A stretch of DNA of 64,000 nt from Arthrobacter stackebrandtii (GTDB lineage: Bacteria > Actinomycetota > Actinomycetes > Actinomycetales > Micrococcaceae): positions 558,001 through 622,000 of the forward strand of contig NZ_JAGIOI010000001.1 of the NCBI RefSeq assembly GCF_017876675.1, written 5' to 3'. A program made the position numbers and the translations under genes. Below, in pieces: positions 17,024 to 26,121 of the stretch; the stretch's first letter is position 1, and every line of letters begins with the position of its first letter. The notes under the pieces were generated by a model. It was not told where the DNA came from, searched no databases, and saw only the letters and a list, made by a program, of their open reading frames with translations.

Positions 17024-17814
17024 TGAGCACCGTAGAAGCCGAACTGCCGGAGCCGGCATCAAAGATCGAACTGCCCGCCCACCTCGGTGGCGGCGGTGAA
17101 ATCCCCACCTTCGACATCACGCTGCGTGTTCGCCGCTACGACCCCGAGTTCTCGGAAGAGTCGAAGTGGGAAGACTTCACCATGACCATGTACGGCACCG
17201 ACCGTGTGCTGGATGCCCTGCACAAGGTCAAGTGGGAGCAGGACGGCTCGCTGTCCTTCCGCCGTTCCTGTGCGCACGGTGTGTGCGGTTCCGATGCCAT
17301 GCGCATCAACGGCCGCAACCGCCTGGCCTGCAAGACGCTGTTGAAGGACCTGGACACGTCCAAGCCCATCACGGTCGAGCCCATCAAGGGCCTGCCCGTC
17401 GAGAAGGACCTGATCGTGGACATGGAACCGTTCTTCCAGTCCTTCCGCGAGGTCATGCCGTTCCTGATCAACCGCGACCACACCCCCACCAAGGAGCGCC
17501 TGCAGTCCGCCGAGGACCGCGAGCGTTTTGACGACACCACCAAGTGCATCCTGTGCGCCGCGTGCACGTCCTCCTGCCCCGTCTTCTGGACCGACGGCCA
17601 GTACTTCGGCCCGGCAGCCATTGTGAACGCACACCGCTTCATCTTTGACTCCCGCGACGATGCCGGCGACATGCGCCTGGAGATCCTCAACGACAAGGAA
17701 GGCGTGTGGCGCTGCCGCACCACCTTCAACTGCACCGAAGCATGCCCCCGCGGCATCCAGGTCACCCAGGCAATCGCCGAGGTCAAGCAGGCCATCCTGG
17801 CCCGCCAGATCTAG
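17023..17814 (+). CDS. sdhB: Succinate dehydrogenase iron-sulfur subunit
   Basis: 263 residues. The plant-type [2Fe-2S] site is visible as SCAHGVCGSDAMRINGRNRLACKT (about residues 82-107). Downstream, CILCAACTSSCPVF and CTEACPRGI supply cysteines for the [4Fe-4S] and [3Fe-4S] clusters. It passes electrons from FAD to quinone. The start codon overlaps the sdhA stop by one base, so the two are translationally coupled. A clear Rho-independent terminator follows 17 bp after the stop. Confidence 0.97.
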   Translation: MSTVEAELPEPASKIELPAHLGGGGEIPTFDITLRVRRYDPEFSEESKWEDFTMTMYGTDRVLDALHKVKWEQDGSLSFRRSCAHGVCGSDAMRINGRNRLACKTLLKDLDTSKPITVEPIKGLPVEKDLIVDMEPFFQSFREVMPFLINRDHTPTKERLQSAEDRERFDDTTKCILCAACTSSCPVFWTDGQYFGPAAIVNAHRFIFDSRDDAGDMRLEILNDKEGVWRCRTTFNCTEACPRGIQVTQAIAEVKQAILARQI

Positions 17815-17830
17815 CAATTCCTGCTTCACA

Positions 17831-17864
17831 AAAGCGCCGCTCCCCTTGTGGGGGCGGCGCTTTT
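17831..17864 (+). terminator. Rho-independent terminator of the sdh operon
   Basis: AAAGCGCCGC...GGCGGCGCTTTT forms an 11-bp GC-rich stem (one wobble pair) extended by A-T pairs, ending in TTTT. It lies directly after sdhB. Confidence 0.85.
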
Positions 17865-17875
17865 GCGTTCCCCCT

Positions 17876-17930
17876 GAAGCACGACGGCGCCCGGCCCCTT
17901 CCAGCGCGGGGCCAGGCACCGTTGTGCTTC
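17876..17930. repeat. Inverted repeat of the GCACGACGGCG family, between convergent genes
   Basis: Arms 17876-17898 and 17908-17930 pair at 20 of 23 positions (outer GAAGCACGACGGC / GTTGTGCTTC). It sits between the sdh terminator and the stop of the convergent LuxR-type gene, and probably stops transcription of the latter. Confidence 0.7.
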
Positions 17931-17947
17931 GACCCGGCCGGTGGAAG

Positions 17948-20647
17948 CTACCGGCGTGCCGACTCGAAAGTGTCCAGGGCCTCGGCAATGTCATCCCGGG
18001 ACTTGATGTTCAATTTCTGGTAGATCTTGGCCGCATGGGTTTCGGCGGTGCGCTTGGAAATGACCAGTTTCTTGGTGATCTGGTTGTTGGTGTAGCCGAG
18101 CGCCAGGAGGCCGGCGAGCTGCTGTTCCCGCGGCGTGAGGATGTGGATCGGGGCAGCGGGCACCATGAGGCCGCGGCGGGCCAGCAGGCGGGCCGCATCG
18201 CCGCGGCTCGGCAGGCCGCCGGCCGCCACGTGTTCGCAGCTGGCCAGGAGCGGGGCTGCCACCGGGGCGTCGACGGCGGCCGCCAGGGTCCTGGCGCGTT
18301 CCAGCTGGGCCGGGGTGGGCCCGCCGGGCGCGCAGCAGGCCAGCAGGTGCAGCGCCCGCAGTTCCATGAGACCAAAGTCAAAGCTGCGGGCCAGTTCAAC
18401 AAGTTCCAGTGCCTCGGCGGCCTCGCCGCCCGAGGGGGAATACATGGAGGCCAGGAGCAGCGAATAGCGGGAGGGCAGCTCCAGGAGCCTGCTCTCGCCC
18501 GTGGTCCGGTTGAGCAGTTGCCGGCGCACCTGGGCCGAGGCTGCGTGGTCGCCGTTGGCGGCATGGGCCAGGGACAGGGTGGCCAGCAGCAGCCCCTCCG
18601 ATCCCGTGCCGGAGAAGTCATCCAGCTCGGCACAGGCCAAGGTCAGGTGCTCGGCCGCCGTGGGCCATTCCCCGTTCATGGATGCGAGCAGGCCTCGGCC
18701 AAAGGCCACCAGGGTCTTGCGCATCTGGACGTTGCCCGGGTTTCGTGCGACCGCGGCATTCATGAGGCCAAAGATGAAGGATGCTTCGCGGATGTTGCCG
18801 GTGAACATGTCAGACAGGCACCAGGCCGCCACAATCTCCCCCGCTGCGAGCGGATACTCCTTCATCGACCGCACGGCATGGGTCAGCTGCGCCCTGGCCA
18901 GTGCCCGGGACCGCTTGGATTCGCCCCGCTGGCCCAGTGTGATGAGGTTGGTCGATGCGAGCGGAAGAAAGTGGGGTGTGGAACGGGTGGCGAGGAGAGT
19001 TTCCTGCTGGACCGTGAACGACTCCGACATTTTCCCCGCGTAGCTCAGGTAGATGCCGCGGGAGGCGGCGAGCCGGTGCATGTCCGTCGGGGAAGGAACG
19101 GCGGAGCCGGAGACCAGGTTCTCAGCCCAGTCCAGAATCTCCAGGGAGTCCTGCCACAGGCCCTGCTGCAGCGCGTAGGCGTCGGCGAGCACAGTGGCCA
19201 GGTCGGCGGCGAGCCCGTTGCGTTGCGGCCCGTCAGGGAGGTTCTCCACTGTCGCCCGGGCGCGCGGGGCGTCGGCCGACACCGCCTGGGGGTTGTTGCT
19301 GAACCGGTGGGCCTCCATGCGGTTGATGAAGGCGCCGGCCCTCAGCAGGGCAGGTGTTTCTGGATGGTGCAGAAGCATCGTGGCGGTCCGGATGCGGAAG
19401 GCATGGTCAGACAGTGTGCGCCCGTACTCAAAGGCGTCGGCCAGGAGCGGCAGCGGGACGTCCTCGCCGGCATTCAAGCCCCAGCCCACCACGATGAGCA
19501 GCTCCGAGGTTTCGCCCCTCCAGGTGACCGGAGTGGACTCCTCCGGCCCCGGCGCGGCCGGCGCGTAGCGGGCCATGGCTGAAGCATAGAGTGCCTTGTA
19601 GCGGCGCCTGGACAGGGCCGGGGTCAGCAGCCCCTCCATGGCTTCACCAAAAATTGGGTGTGCCAGGGAAACAACCGTCCCACCGTGCCAGTCTGCGCCG
19701 GTGAGACTGATGAGCCCTGCTCCGGCGAGAGCCTCAACGGCTTCAAGCTCCACTTCCCCGCCAAGCAGGTGCAGCGGAACGGGCGCGCAAAGCGCCACAA
19801 TTTCAAAGGCTGCCCGCTGCTGTGCCGAAAGCTGCTCAATCTCGACCCGCAGGATGTCCAGGAGTGAGGTCCCGCCGGGCAGCCCTCCCGTCCACACCCA
19901 CAGGCCCTGCCGCGGCTCAAGCTGCTCGGACGCCTCCAGCAGGCGGAGCAGCTCGTGGAGGAACATGGCATTGCCGCCGGTCAGCCGGTGCAGGCGCTCG
20001 ATGGTTTCGGCGGCGATGGGCCGTCCGGGCAGGAAGGCCTGCGCGAACTCCTCGGTCTCCTCGGCTGAGAGCCCGGGCACGTCGATGCGGCTGAGCAGTC
20101 CGTCGCGCCAGGCCCGCACCAGCGTGCGGGAGGGTCCGGGGACACTGCGGCAGGTGAGCACCACCCTCACGTCGGTTCGGGAAATAAGGTACTCCACAAC
20201 CTCCTCACTCATCTGGTCCAGGAGCGGCACATCGTCGATGTGGATGACCAGGCGGCCGGGCTTTCCGCCGGCACGGCCGGGCCTTGCCGCGGCATGGCTG
20301 AGGCACTGCTGGATGATGAACTCGCCGATCCGGTCCGGCCGCCGGGCACCCGGCTGGCTGTCCTCGGACAGCACCGAGGCAAACACAGCCAAGGGAGTGC
20401 GCTGTGTTGCTTCCGTCGCGGTGAAATGGACGGGCAGGAGTCCGGCTTCGCGGCTGCCAAGAACCTCGATGGAATGCCCTGCCAGCGACGTCTTGCCCAC
20501 CCCGCCCGCGCCCACGAGCAGAACGTTCGAGCCCTGCCGCCCAAGGCAGGACACCGTCTGGTCCACCAGCTGCGCGCGGCCCAAGAACTCGCGCTGGCGC
20601 ATCGAGGTACGGCCCAAGCCCATTCCTGACATGTACGTTTGCTCCAT
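17948..20647 (-). CDS. Large LuxR-family regulator with AAA ATPase domain (LAL type)
   Basis: The 899-residue protein has an N-terminal STAND/AAA-type ATPase: P-loop LLVGAGGVGKTSL (about residues 43-55) and Walker B-like LVIHIDDVPLLD. A long helical, TPR-like middle follows. The C-terminus is a LuxR helix-turn-helix: LTPREQQLAGLLALGYTNNQ, ITKKLVISKRTAETHAAKI. LAL regulators bind a ligand or signal in the middle domain and activate promoters, often for carbon catabolism or secondary metabolism. The target is unknown and no partner gene is adjacent; the gene is monocistronic between an inverted-repeat terminator and a 226-bp upstream gap holding one GCCGCCGTCGTGC arm (about 20844-20856). Confidence 0.9.
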   Translation of the reverse strand: MEQTYMSGMGLGRTSMRQREFLGRAQLVDQTVSCLGRQGSNVLLVGAGGVGKTSLAGHSIEVLGSREAGLLPVHFTATEATQRTPLAVFASVLSEDSQPGARRPDRIGEFIIQQCLSHAAARPGRAGGKPGRLVIHIDDVPLLDQMSEEVVEYLISRTDVRVVLTCRSVPGPSRTLVRAWRDGLLSRIDVPGLSAEETEEFAQAFLPGRPIAAETIERLHRLTGGNAMFLHELLRLLEASEQLEPRQGLWVWTGGLPGGTSLLDILRVEIEQLSAQQRAAFEIVALCAPVPLHLLGGEVELEAVEALAGAGLISLTGADWHGGTVVSLAHPIFGEAMEGLLTPALSRRRYKALYASAMARYAPAAPGPEESTPVTWRGETSELLIVVGWGLNAGEDVPLPLLADAFEYGRTLSDHAFRIRTATMLLHHPETPALLRAGAFINRMEAHRFSNNPQAVSADAPRARATVENLPDGPQRNGLAADLATVLADAYALQQGLWQDSLEILDWAENLVSGSAVPSPTDMHRLAASRGIYLSYAGKMSESFTVQQETLLATRSTPHFLPLASTNLITLGQRGESKRSRALARAQLTHAVRSMKEYPLAAGEIVAAWCLSDMFTGNIREASFIFGLMNAAVARNPGNVQMRKTLVAFGRGLLASMNGEWPTAAEHLTLACAELDDFSGTGSEGLLLATLSLAHAANGDHAASAQVRRQLLNRTTGESRLLELPSRYSLLLASMYSPSGGEAAEALELVELARSFDFGLMELRALHLLACCAPGGPTPAQLERARTLAAAVDAPVAAPLLASCEHVAAGGLPSRGDAARLLARRGLMVPAAPIHILTPREQQLAGLLALGYTNNQITKKLVISKRTAETHAAKIYQKLNIKSRDDIAEALDTFESARR

Positions 20648-20873
20648 CCGGGTTGCTGGCGTCCTTGGAGCAAAACCGGTGCAATTTTCCTGCAGCCCGC
20701 CCCAGCGGCAAGCGCATCGGGCCGGGGCCAGCCGGCCACGCTCTCCCTAATACATTCGACAATAGATTTTCATTGTAGGTCAGAAATCCGCACCGCTGCG
20801 ACCGGGCCGGACTCGGAAGGCGGCGCGCCAGCCCTCGTCCGGTGCCGCCGTCGTGCGTGGGAAAAGGGGCCCG

Positions 20874-21953
20874 TCAGGCCTTGGTGCGGGCGCGGCGGTC
20901 TGCGGCGAGGATGGCGGCGACCGCGGCCGAGATCAGGTACACCTGGCTGAGCAGGAAGAACCAGACAAAGAGGCCCAGGATCACGGCGAACGGTGCCAGC
21001 AGCGGGTTGCTGGTGACACCGTTGAGCAGCATGGCGCTGAAGAAGCGCAGCACGGTGGCCCCGGCCCCGGAGATCAGGGCGGCGACCACCAGCACTCGGC
21101 GGGGCATGTGCACGCGTGCGGCGATGCTGAACATGATCACCGCGACTGCCACGTCCAGGACAAACATGAGCCCCAGCGAGGCCAGCTTGGTGGTGGCGCC
21201 GGAGAACAGCCCGTCCAGGCCCAGCAGCTGGCCCACCCCGTCCATGATCGCGGAGCTGAGCAGGCCCAGCACGCTGGTGAGGATCAGGGCCACTCCCAGC
21301 ACCAGCAGGGTGAGCAGGTCGCGCACCTTGGACAGGACTGGGTTGGTGCGGTCGCGGGCCAGGCCCAGGATGGAGCGGATGCCCTCGCGCAGGCCGTTGA
21401 TCCAGCCCATGGCCGTGACCAGCAATGCAGCCAGGGAGACCAGCAGCGTGGTCCCGAAACCGCGCGTTCCCAGGAGCTGCTCAGGCTTGACCAGGCCACC
21501 GTCGCCGGTGTCGATCAGGCCGGGGGTGCTGTCCGCGACGAGGTCGACCACGGCGTCGCGGAGCACCTCGTTGCCAGAGGCGAACAACCCCAAGATGGCA
21601 AAACCTGCCACGAGCATGGCGCCCACGGAGAAGAACATCAGGTACGCGTTGCCGGCCGCCAGCAGGGGGCCGCGGCGCCGGGAGTAAATTTGCCACACGC
21701 GCAGGGGGAACAGCTGTCCCGCCCACGCGTTGAGCCACGGAAACAGGGTCTTGAGCTGCTGCCACCGGCTGCCCTCGCGGCGTGCCGTGATGAAATCCCC
21801 GCGCTTGGTCCCGGTCCACGCGGCCAGGGACTTGCGGTCCAGGGGGCTCGGCGGCGGCGCCGGCGACGCCGCCATGGGCTTTTTGGCCGCCACGCCCGGG
21901 GCACTGAACCCCGGAAACTGCGCGGCCAGTGCCTTATCTTCCCGATCCCCCAA
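20874..21953 (-). CDS. YihY/BrkB-family membrane protein
   Basis: I chose the TTG start at 21953 because GGGAGGAG lies seven bases upstream; this start overlaps the end of the RNA ligase-like gene by 20 bp. The resulting 359-residue protein has a hydrophilic Pro/Ala/Ser N-terminus of about 50 residues, then the YihY/UPF0761 core with six membrane spans. Conserved pieces include AAGNAYLMFFSVGAMLVAGFAI, a GWINGLREGIRSILG loop and the final LFVWFFLLSQVYLISAAVAAI. Family function is not established (formerly confused with RNase BN). It is last in the xth-trpS-ligase-yihY run. Confidence 0.85.
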   Translation of the reverse strand: MGDREDKALAAQFPGFSAPGVAAKKPMAASPAPPPSPLDRKSLAAWTGTKRGDFITARREGSRWQQLKTLFPWLNAWAGQLFPLRVWQIYSRRRGPLLAAGNAYLMFFSVGAMLVAGFAILGLFASGNEVLRDAVVDLVADSTPGLIDTGDGGLVKPEQLLGTRGFGTTLLVSLAALLVTAMGWINGLREGIRSILGLARDRTNPVLSKVRDLLTLLVLGVALILTSVLGLLSSAIMDGVGQLLGLDGLFSGATTKLASLGLMFVLDVAVAVIMFSIAARVHMPRRVLVVAALISGAGATVLRFFSAMLLNGVTSNPLLAPFAVILGLFVWFFLLSQVYLISAAVAAILAADRRARTKA

Positions 21954-22488
21954 GTGCCAGCTCCTCCCGCAGCGCCCAGCCGCCGCCCAGATAGTCATAC
22001 AGCCCGATGCTCGTGACTTCGAAGTCTGCCACAAAATCCGCCATTCCCGCCTTGGCCCGGGCCATGGCCGCTTCATCCAGGTCGTGGGCGATCGTCAGGT
22101 GCGGGTGGAAGTCAAACTCGAGCAGGTGCTCCAGCGGACCCTGGAGGAGTTCGCCGTGCAGCCGTGCACAGTCCTGGGCACCGCCGTCGACATTGAGGAA
22201 AACCACGGGCGAAACCGGCTCAAATGTGCCGGTCCCCCGCAGTGAAATCCGGAACGGCTCCGCCGCTGCCGCCACCTTGCGCACGTGCGCGGCCGCATCG
22301 GCCCAGTCGTCGGTGGCCCGCCCCGACACCAGCGTGATGTGGGGAGGCACGACGGCGGACGAGGGCCCTGCGTACTCGGCCCGGCTGTCGCTGAGCTGCT
22401 TCGCCAGGGCAGGGGGCAGGGAGATGATCACGCCAAGGCTGTCCGCATGCGGTGTGGGCGAGGCGCCGCTCTGGCCAATGCCGGGCAC
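21934..22488 (-). CDS. 2'-5' RNA ligase-family protein (2H phosphoesterase)
   Basis: 184 residues with the two HxT/S motifs of the 2H phosphoesterase fold: PHITLVSG (about residue 50) and PHLTIAHDL (about 132), which together form the catalytic dyad. Members act on cyclic phosphodiesters or 2'-5' RNA linkages; physiological substrates in bacteria are mostly unknown. It begins two bases after the trpS stop and overlaps the next gene, indicating an operon. A single GGCACGACGGCGG word near 22348 is coding sequence (AVVPP on the other strand) and not one of the intergenic hairpins. Confidence 0.85.
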   Translation of the reverse strand: MPGIGQSGASPTPHADSLGVIISLPPALAKQLSDSRAEYAGPSSAVVPPHITLVSGRATDDWADAAAHVRKVAAAAEPFRISLRGTGTFEPVSPVVFLNVDGGAQDCARLHGELLQGPLEHLLEFDFHPHLTIAHDLDEAAMARAKAGMADFVADFEVTSIGLYDYLGGGWALREELALGGSGR

Positions 22489-22490
22489 GG

Positions 22491-23519
22491 CTAGCCGACC
22501 GGTCCGAGGGGCGGCAGGAAGCCCACCTTGTTGTAGACGTCGGCGAGCGTCACGGAGGCGATCTCGCGCGCCTTGGCAGCACCGTGGGCCAGCAGGGAGT
22601 CCAGTTCCGCGGGATCGTCCAGCAGCTCCAGCGTTCGCTTTCGGATGGGCTCGAGGCGTTCCACCACCGCCTCCGCCACATCAACCTTCAGGTGCCCGTA
22701 CATCTTGCCATCGTACTCAGCCACCAGTGTGTCCACCGGTTTCTCCGTCAGCGTGGACAGGATCTCCAGGAGGTTGGTGACGCCGGGCTTTTTGGCACGG
22801 TCGTGGGCGATCACGGTGTCGGCATCCGTGACGGCGGACTTGATGCGCTTGGCCGTGACCTTGGGCTCGTCGAGGATGTTGATCAGGCCGTTGGGGCCCG
22901 ACGCGGACTTGGACATCTTCGCCGTCGGGTTTTGCAGGTCATAGATCCGGGCGCCCTCCTTCTGGATGAAGGCCTCCGGCACCACGAATGTCTCACCGAA
23001 GCGGTGGTTGAAGCGCTTGGCGAGGTCGCGGGCCAGCTCCACGTGCTGGCGCTGGTCGTCGCCCACGGGCACGCCCTGGGGGCGGTACAGCAGGATGTCC
23101 GCGGCCATGAGCACGGGGTAGGTGAACAGGCCCACGCTCGCCACGTCCGCGCCGCCCTTGGCCGACTTGTCCTTGAACTGGGTCATCCGCGAGGCCTCGC
23201 CAAAACCGGTGATGCAGTTCAGCACCCAGGCCAGCTGGGCATGCTCGGGCACGTGGGACTGCACAAACAGCGTGGACTTTTCAATGTCGATGCCGCCGGC
23301 AATGTACTGTGCTGCCGTCTTGCGCGTGCGTTCGCGCAGCTCGGCGGGGTCCTGCTCCACGGTGATGGCGTGCATGTCCGGGATGAAGAACAGCGTCTGG
23401 TAGTCGTCCTGCGTCTTGACCCAGTTGACCAGGGCACCGAGGTAGTTGCCCAGGTGCAGGGAGTCGCCGGAGGGCTGCATGCCCGAGAGGACGCGGGGGC
23501 GCAATGTGGTCTCACTCAT
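22491..23519 (-). CDS. trpS: Tryptophanyl-tRNA synthetase
   Basis: Class I aminoacyl-tRNA synthetase charging tRNA-Trp. The 342-residue product opens [29 protein letters not shown], with HLGN as the HIGH-equivalent. It has the KMSKSASG loop (KMSKS motif) at about residue 203, plus the conserved [16 protein letters not shown]. The length is normal for bacterial TrpRS. It lies 17 bp downstream of xth and 2 bp ahead of the RNA ligase-like gene. Confidence 0.97.
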   Translation of the reverse strand: MSETTLRPRVLSGMQPSGDSLHLGNYLGALVNWVKTQDDYQTLFFIPDMHAITVEQDPAELRERTRKTAAQYIAGGIDIEKSTLFVQSHVPEHAQLAWVLNCITGFGEASRMTQFKDKSAKGGADVASVGLFTYPVLMAADILLYRPQGVPVGDDQRQHVELARDLAKRFNHRFGETFVVPEAFIQKEGARIYDLQNPTAKMSKSASGPNGLINILDEPKVTAKRIKSAVTDADTVIAHDRAKKPGVTNLLEILSTLTEKPVDTLVAEYDGKMYGHLKVDVAEAVVERLEPIRKRTLELLDDPAELDSLLAHGAAKAREIASVTLADVYNKVGFLPPLGPVG

Positions 23520-23536
23520 GATGGTTCAAAAGTCCT

Positions 23537-24379
23537 TTAGAACTTGTAGTCGACAACTAGCGGGGCGTGGTCTGAGAAGCGCTCCTCGTAGGAGGCGGCC
23601 CGGTCCACCACACAGGACTCCGCCCTGGCCAGCAGCCCGGGCGTGGCGGCGTGGTAGTCGATCCGCCAGCCGGTGTCGTTGGTGAAGGCCTGGCCGCGGT
23701 TGGACCACCAGGTGTACGGCCCGTCGACCTCGCCGGCAAGCTCCCGCGCCACGTCCTTGAAGCCGATTTCCTCGCCGAAGAAGCGGTCAAAGTACGCGCG
23801 CTCCTCGGGCAGGAAGCCGGAGCGCTTGACGTTGCCCTTCCAGTTCTTGATGTCCAGGGTCTTGTGCCCCACGTTGAGGTCGCCCACCACCAGGGCATGG
23901 TCGCTGGCGGCGGCAAGCTGCGGCAGGCGCCCGATCATGGTGTCCAGGAAGCGGAATTTGTCGTCCTGCTTCGGCGTGCCGACCTCGCCGGAATGCACGT
24001 AGGCGCTGACAACCGTCAGGGTCTGCGCCGTGCCGTCCGAGCCGGTCAGCGCATAGTCCGCCTCAACCCAGCGTCCGGTGGTGGCAAAGTAGTCGTCGCC
24101 GATCCCGATGCGCGTGGCCACCGGTTCCAGCCGGTCCTTGCGGGTGGCGATCAGCACCCCGGCACGCCCCTTGGCCTCGGCCTCGGCGTGCAGCAGGTGC
24201 CATTCCTCGCCGAGGAAGCCCTCCACGATCGCATCGGGTGCGCGCACCTCTTGCAGGCACAGGATGTCAACATCGCGCTCCGCCAGCCACGGGCCCATGC
24301 CGTTCTTGTAGGCGGCACGAATGCCGTTGACGTTGACGCTTGCGATCCTCAATCGACCGTTTTCAATACCGTTGCTCAC
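23537..24379 (-). CDS. xth: Exodeoxyribonuclease III (AP endonuclease)
   Basis: 280-residue exonuclease-endonuclease-phosphatase domain protein. Active-site elements in order: SVNVNGIRAA (Asn), DILCLQEVRAP (metal-binding Glu), YVHSGEVGTPKQ, VVGDLNVGHKTLDIKN (Asp/Asn), GWRIDYHAATPGL and FSDHAPLVVDY (catalytic His). It cleaves at abasic sites and removes 3' blocking groups in base excision repair. The upstream gap (24380-24481) is short and featureless. Confidence 0.95.
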   Translation of the reverse strand: MSNGIENGRLRIASVNVNGIRAAYKNGMGPWLAERDVDILCLQEVRAPDAIVEGFLGEEWHLLHAEAEAKGRAGVLIATRKDRLEPVATRIGIGDDYFATTGRWVEADYALTGSDGTAQTLTVVSAYVHSGEVGTPKQDDKFRFLDTMIGRLPQLAAASDHALVVGDLNVGHKTLDIKNWKGNVKRSGFLPEERAYFDRFFGEEIGFKDVARELAGEVDGPYTWWSNRGQAFTNDTGWRIDYHAATPGLLARAESCVVDRAASYEERFSDHAPLVVDYKF

Positions 24380-24481
24380 GTGTTCAACCTTACCCGCAGG
24401 ATGTGTATGTTTTTGATGCCCGACGCCGCAGCCCCGGACAGCGTGCCCCGTCCGCCCGCGCAGGGCGGAAGCTGGGGGACG

Positions 24482-25135
24482 CTAGTCGATGATGGTGCCG
24501 CTGACGGGCTCGTCGCCGTCGTCCGCGGAAGCCGTCTTGGTTTCGGCAGCCCCGGCTGCCGTGCCGGCCTGGGCGCCCGAGGCGTTTTCGGCCTGGCGCT
24601 CGGCGTTTTTCCTGGCCATGGCGGCATCCATCTTGGCTTCCTGGGCTTCCCAGTTGGGGTTGATCATGCCGCGGCCGTTGGTGGCCGTGATGTCGATCGT
24701 GTCCAGGGCGCGGGCCACCATGTCGGCATCCTTGCCCAGGTATTCGTTGACCACGCCCACCTGGACGCTGATGATCTTGAACGAGTGGTCCAGCTTCATC
24801 TCGCGCGCCTTCTCTGCCGTGCGCGAACCGGAATCCTGCGAGACCAGGCGCGTGCCGCCGTCGGCCGGGGCATTGGCGCTGTTCTGCTGCGCCATCTGTG
24901 CCTGGGCCAGCGCCACCTGCCGGGCCCCGAAGGCTGCGGCCTTGTGCACGCCGATGTAGACGAACGTGGACAGCACCAGCCAGCCGAACGCAATGGCGGC
25001 GATGATCCAGCCAAGCACGGTGCTGTTGTTGGCCGCGAACACCAGGGCCACGAGGAAAACTGCGGCAAGGACGATGGTGCCGACGCCGGCAAACTTGCCG
25101 GGCTTGGTCATTTTGCCGGTATCAGGAGAAGTCAT
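24482..25135 (-). CDS. Uncharacterised membrane protein with two N-terminal spans
   Basis: I do not recognise a named function. The 217-residue protein has a short charged start, two closely spaced membrane segments (about residues 16-34 and 40-62), then a soluble region. That region contains a Gln/Ala-rich stretch (RQVALAQAQMAQQNSAN), the compact conserved-looking SFKIISVQVGVVNEYLGKDADMVARALDTIDITATNGRGM and an Ala/Glu/Thr-rich acidic tail. The pattern resembles small actinobacterial envelope proteins of unknown role. It is flanked by xth and the GAP-family gene on the same strand, with gaps of about 100 and 76 bp. Confidence 0.75.
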   Translation of the reverse strand: MTSPDTGKMTKPGKFAGVGTIVLAAVFLVALVFAANNSTVLGWIIAAIAFGWLVLSTFVYIGVHKAAAFGARQVALAQAQMAQQNSANAPADGGTRLVSQDSGSRTAEKAREMKLDHSFKIISVQVGVVNEYLGKDADMVARALDTIDITATNGRGMINPNWEAQEAKMDAAMARKNAERQAENASGAQAGTAAGAAETKTASADDGDEPVSGTIID

Positions 25136-25211
25136 GCCCCCATTCTCTCAAATCGCGCGGCGGTCCGCGCCCGGCTTCCACCCGTGGCGAACGTGGCCGC
25201 GGCCACGCACC

Positions 25212-25997
25212 TCACGTGAACGGGTTCCATGCCGCCACGGGCGCAAGTTCGATCAATCCGGCCCGCAGCAGCAGGAATCCCACAATCCCCACGATCCAGA
25301 GGATCGTTTCCCCGGCAAACTTCCCCAACTTGTTGGATGCGCGTTGGAGCAGCGGATCCAGCCTGTGGCCCAGTGTTGTCCGCAGGGCCAGCAACAGCAG
25401 GGCCGGCGCCAGCATGACCAGGCAATAGGCGGCCAGGACGAACACTCCGGCCGGCAGTGCCAGCGTCGAGTTGGAAAGAAGCCCAATCGCCACCAGGTAC
25501 GGCAGCATGGTGGGCAGCTCGAGCAGTCCTGCGATGAGGGCCAGGCCGATGATGCCGCCGGGGCTGCGCAACGCCTTGGACAGCCGGGACTTCCACTTGG
25601 CTTCCACCTTAGATTCCAGCATGGCGCTTTCTGGCCCGGAGGTGCCGCCGGCGCTTGCCGCCATGGCGGCCTTCTTGTGCGCCTTCTTCGCCGGATCGGG
25701 CTGAAGCGAGTACGCCAGCATGCCGCCCCCGCCGAGCACCATGGCCCACTGCACCGCCGGCAGCTTGGTCAACGCTTGCCAGCCCGCGCCGTTGGTGATC
25801 CACTCGGCCCCGCTGAGCACGGCAATGCCAACCGCGAAGTAGAAAGCAGCCAGGACACCCAGGAACAGCAGGATTCGCGGCAGGATGCGGCGTGCGTCCG
25901 GGCGCAGCATGAGCCACAGCGGGATCAGCAGGGTTCCGATGCTGGTGCTGTCGATGAGTGCCAAAACTGCCAGCTGAACATAAATCGCGATCGTCAT
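25212..25997 (-). CDS. GAP/Sap-family integral membrane protein
   Basis: The ATG at 25997 has GGGAGG eight bases upstream and gives 261 residues. Six hydrophobic segments are visible, with a charged cytoplasmic loop of about 60 residues (KKAHKKAAM...KWKSRLSKALRSP) in the middle. The opening (AIYVQLAVLALIDSTSIGTLLIPLWLML) and GIIGLALIAGLLELPTMLPYLVAIG resemble the GAP/Sap (LysE-like) family, whose mycobacterial members are linked to glycolipid export. The substrate here is unknown. The gene is divergent from the histidine kinase gene, with starts 125 bp apart. Confidence 0.75.
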   Translation of the reverse strand: MTIAIYVQLAVLALIDSTSIGTLLIPLWLMLRPDARRILPRILLFLGVLAAFYFAVGIAVLSGAEWITNGAGWQALTKLPAVQWAMVLGGGGMLAYSLQPDPAKKAHKKAAMAASAGGTSGPESAMLESKVEAKWKSRLSKALRSPGGIIGLALIAGLLELPTMLPYLVAIGLLSNSTLALPAGVFVLAAYCLVMLAPALLLLALRTTLGHRLDPLLQRASNKLGKFAGETILWIVGIVGFLLLRAGLIELAPVAAWNPFT

Positions 25998-26121
25998 GGT
26001 TTCAGCCTCCCAACCCGGGCCCCGCAGGGAATCGGCCATTGGGCCCACCCCGTGTCATACCTTCGTCCCACAGGCCAGCGATTCGTTTGCCCATGCTCGC
26101 GCCGCAACGGAAGATGGGGGC

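Noticed and set aside
22345-22362. GGCACGACGGCGG inside the RNA ligase-like gene as a member of the inverted-repeat family
   Set aside because: It is within conserved coding sequence just before the first HxT motif and has no second arm.
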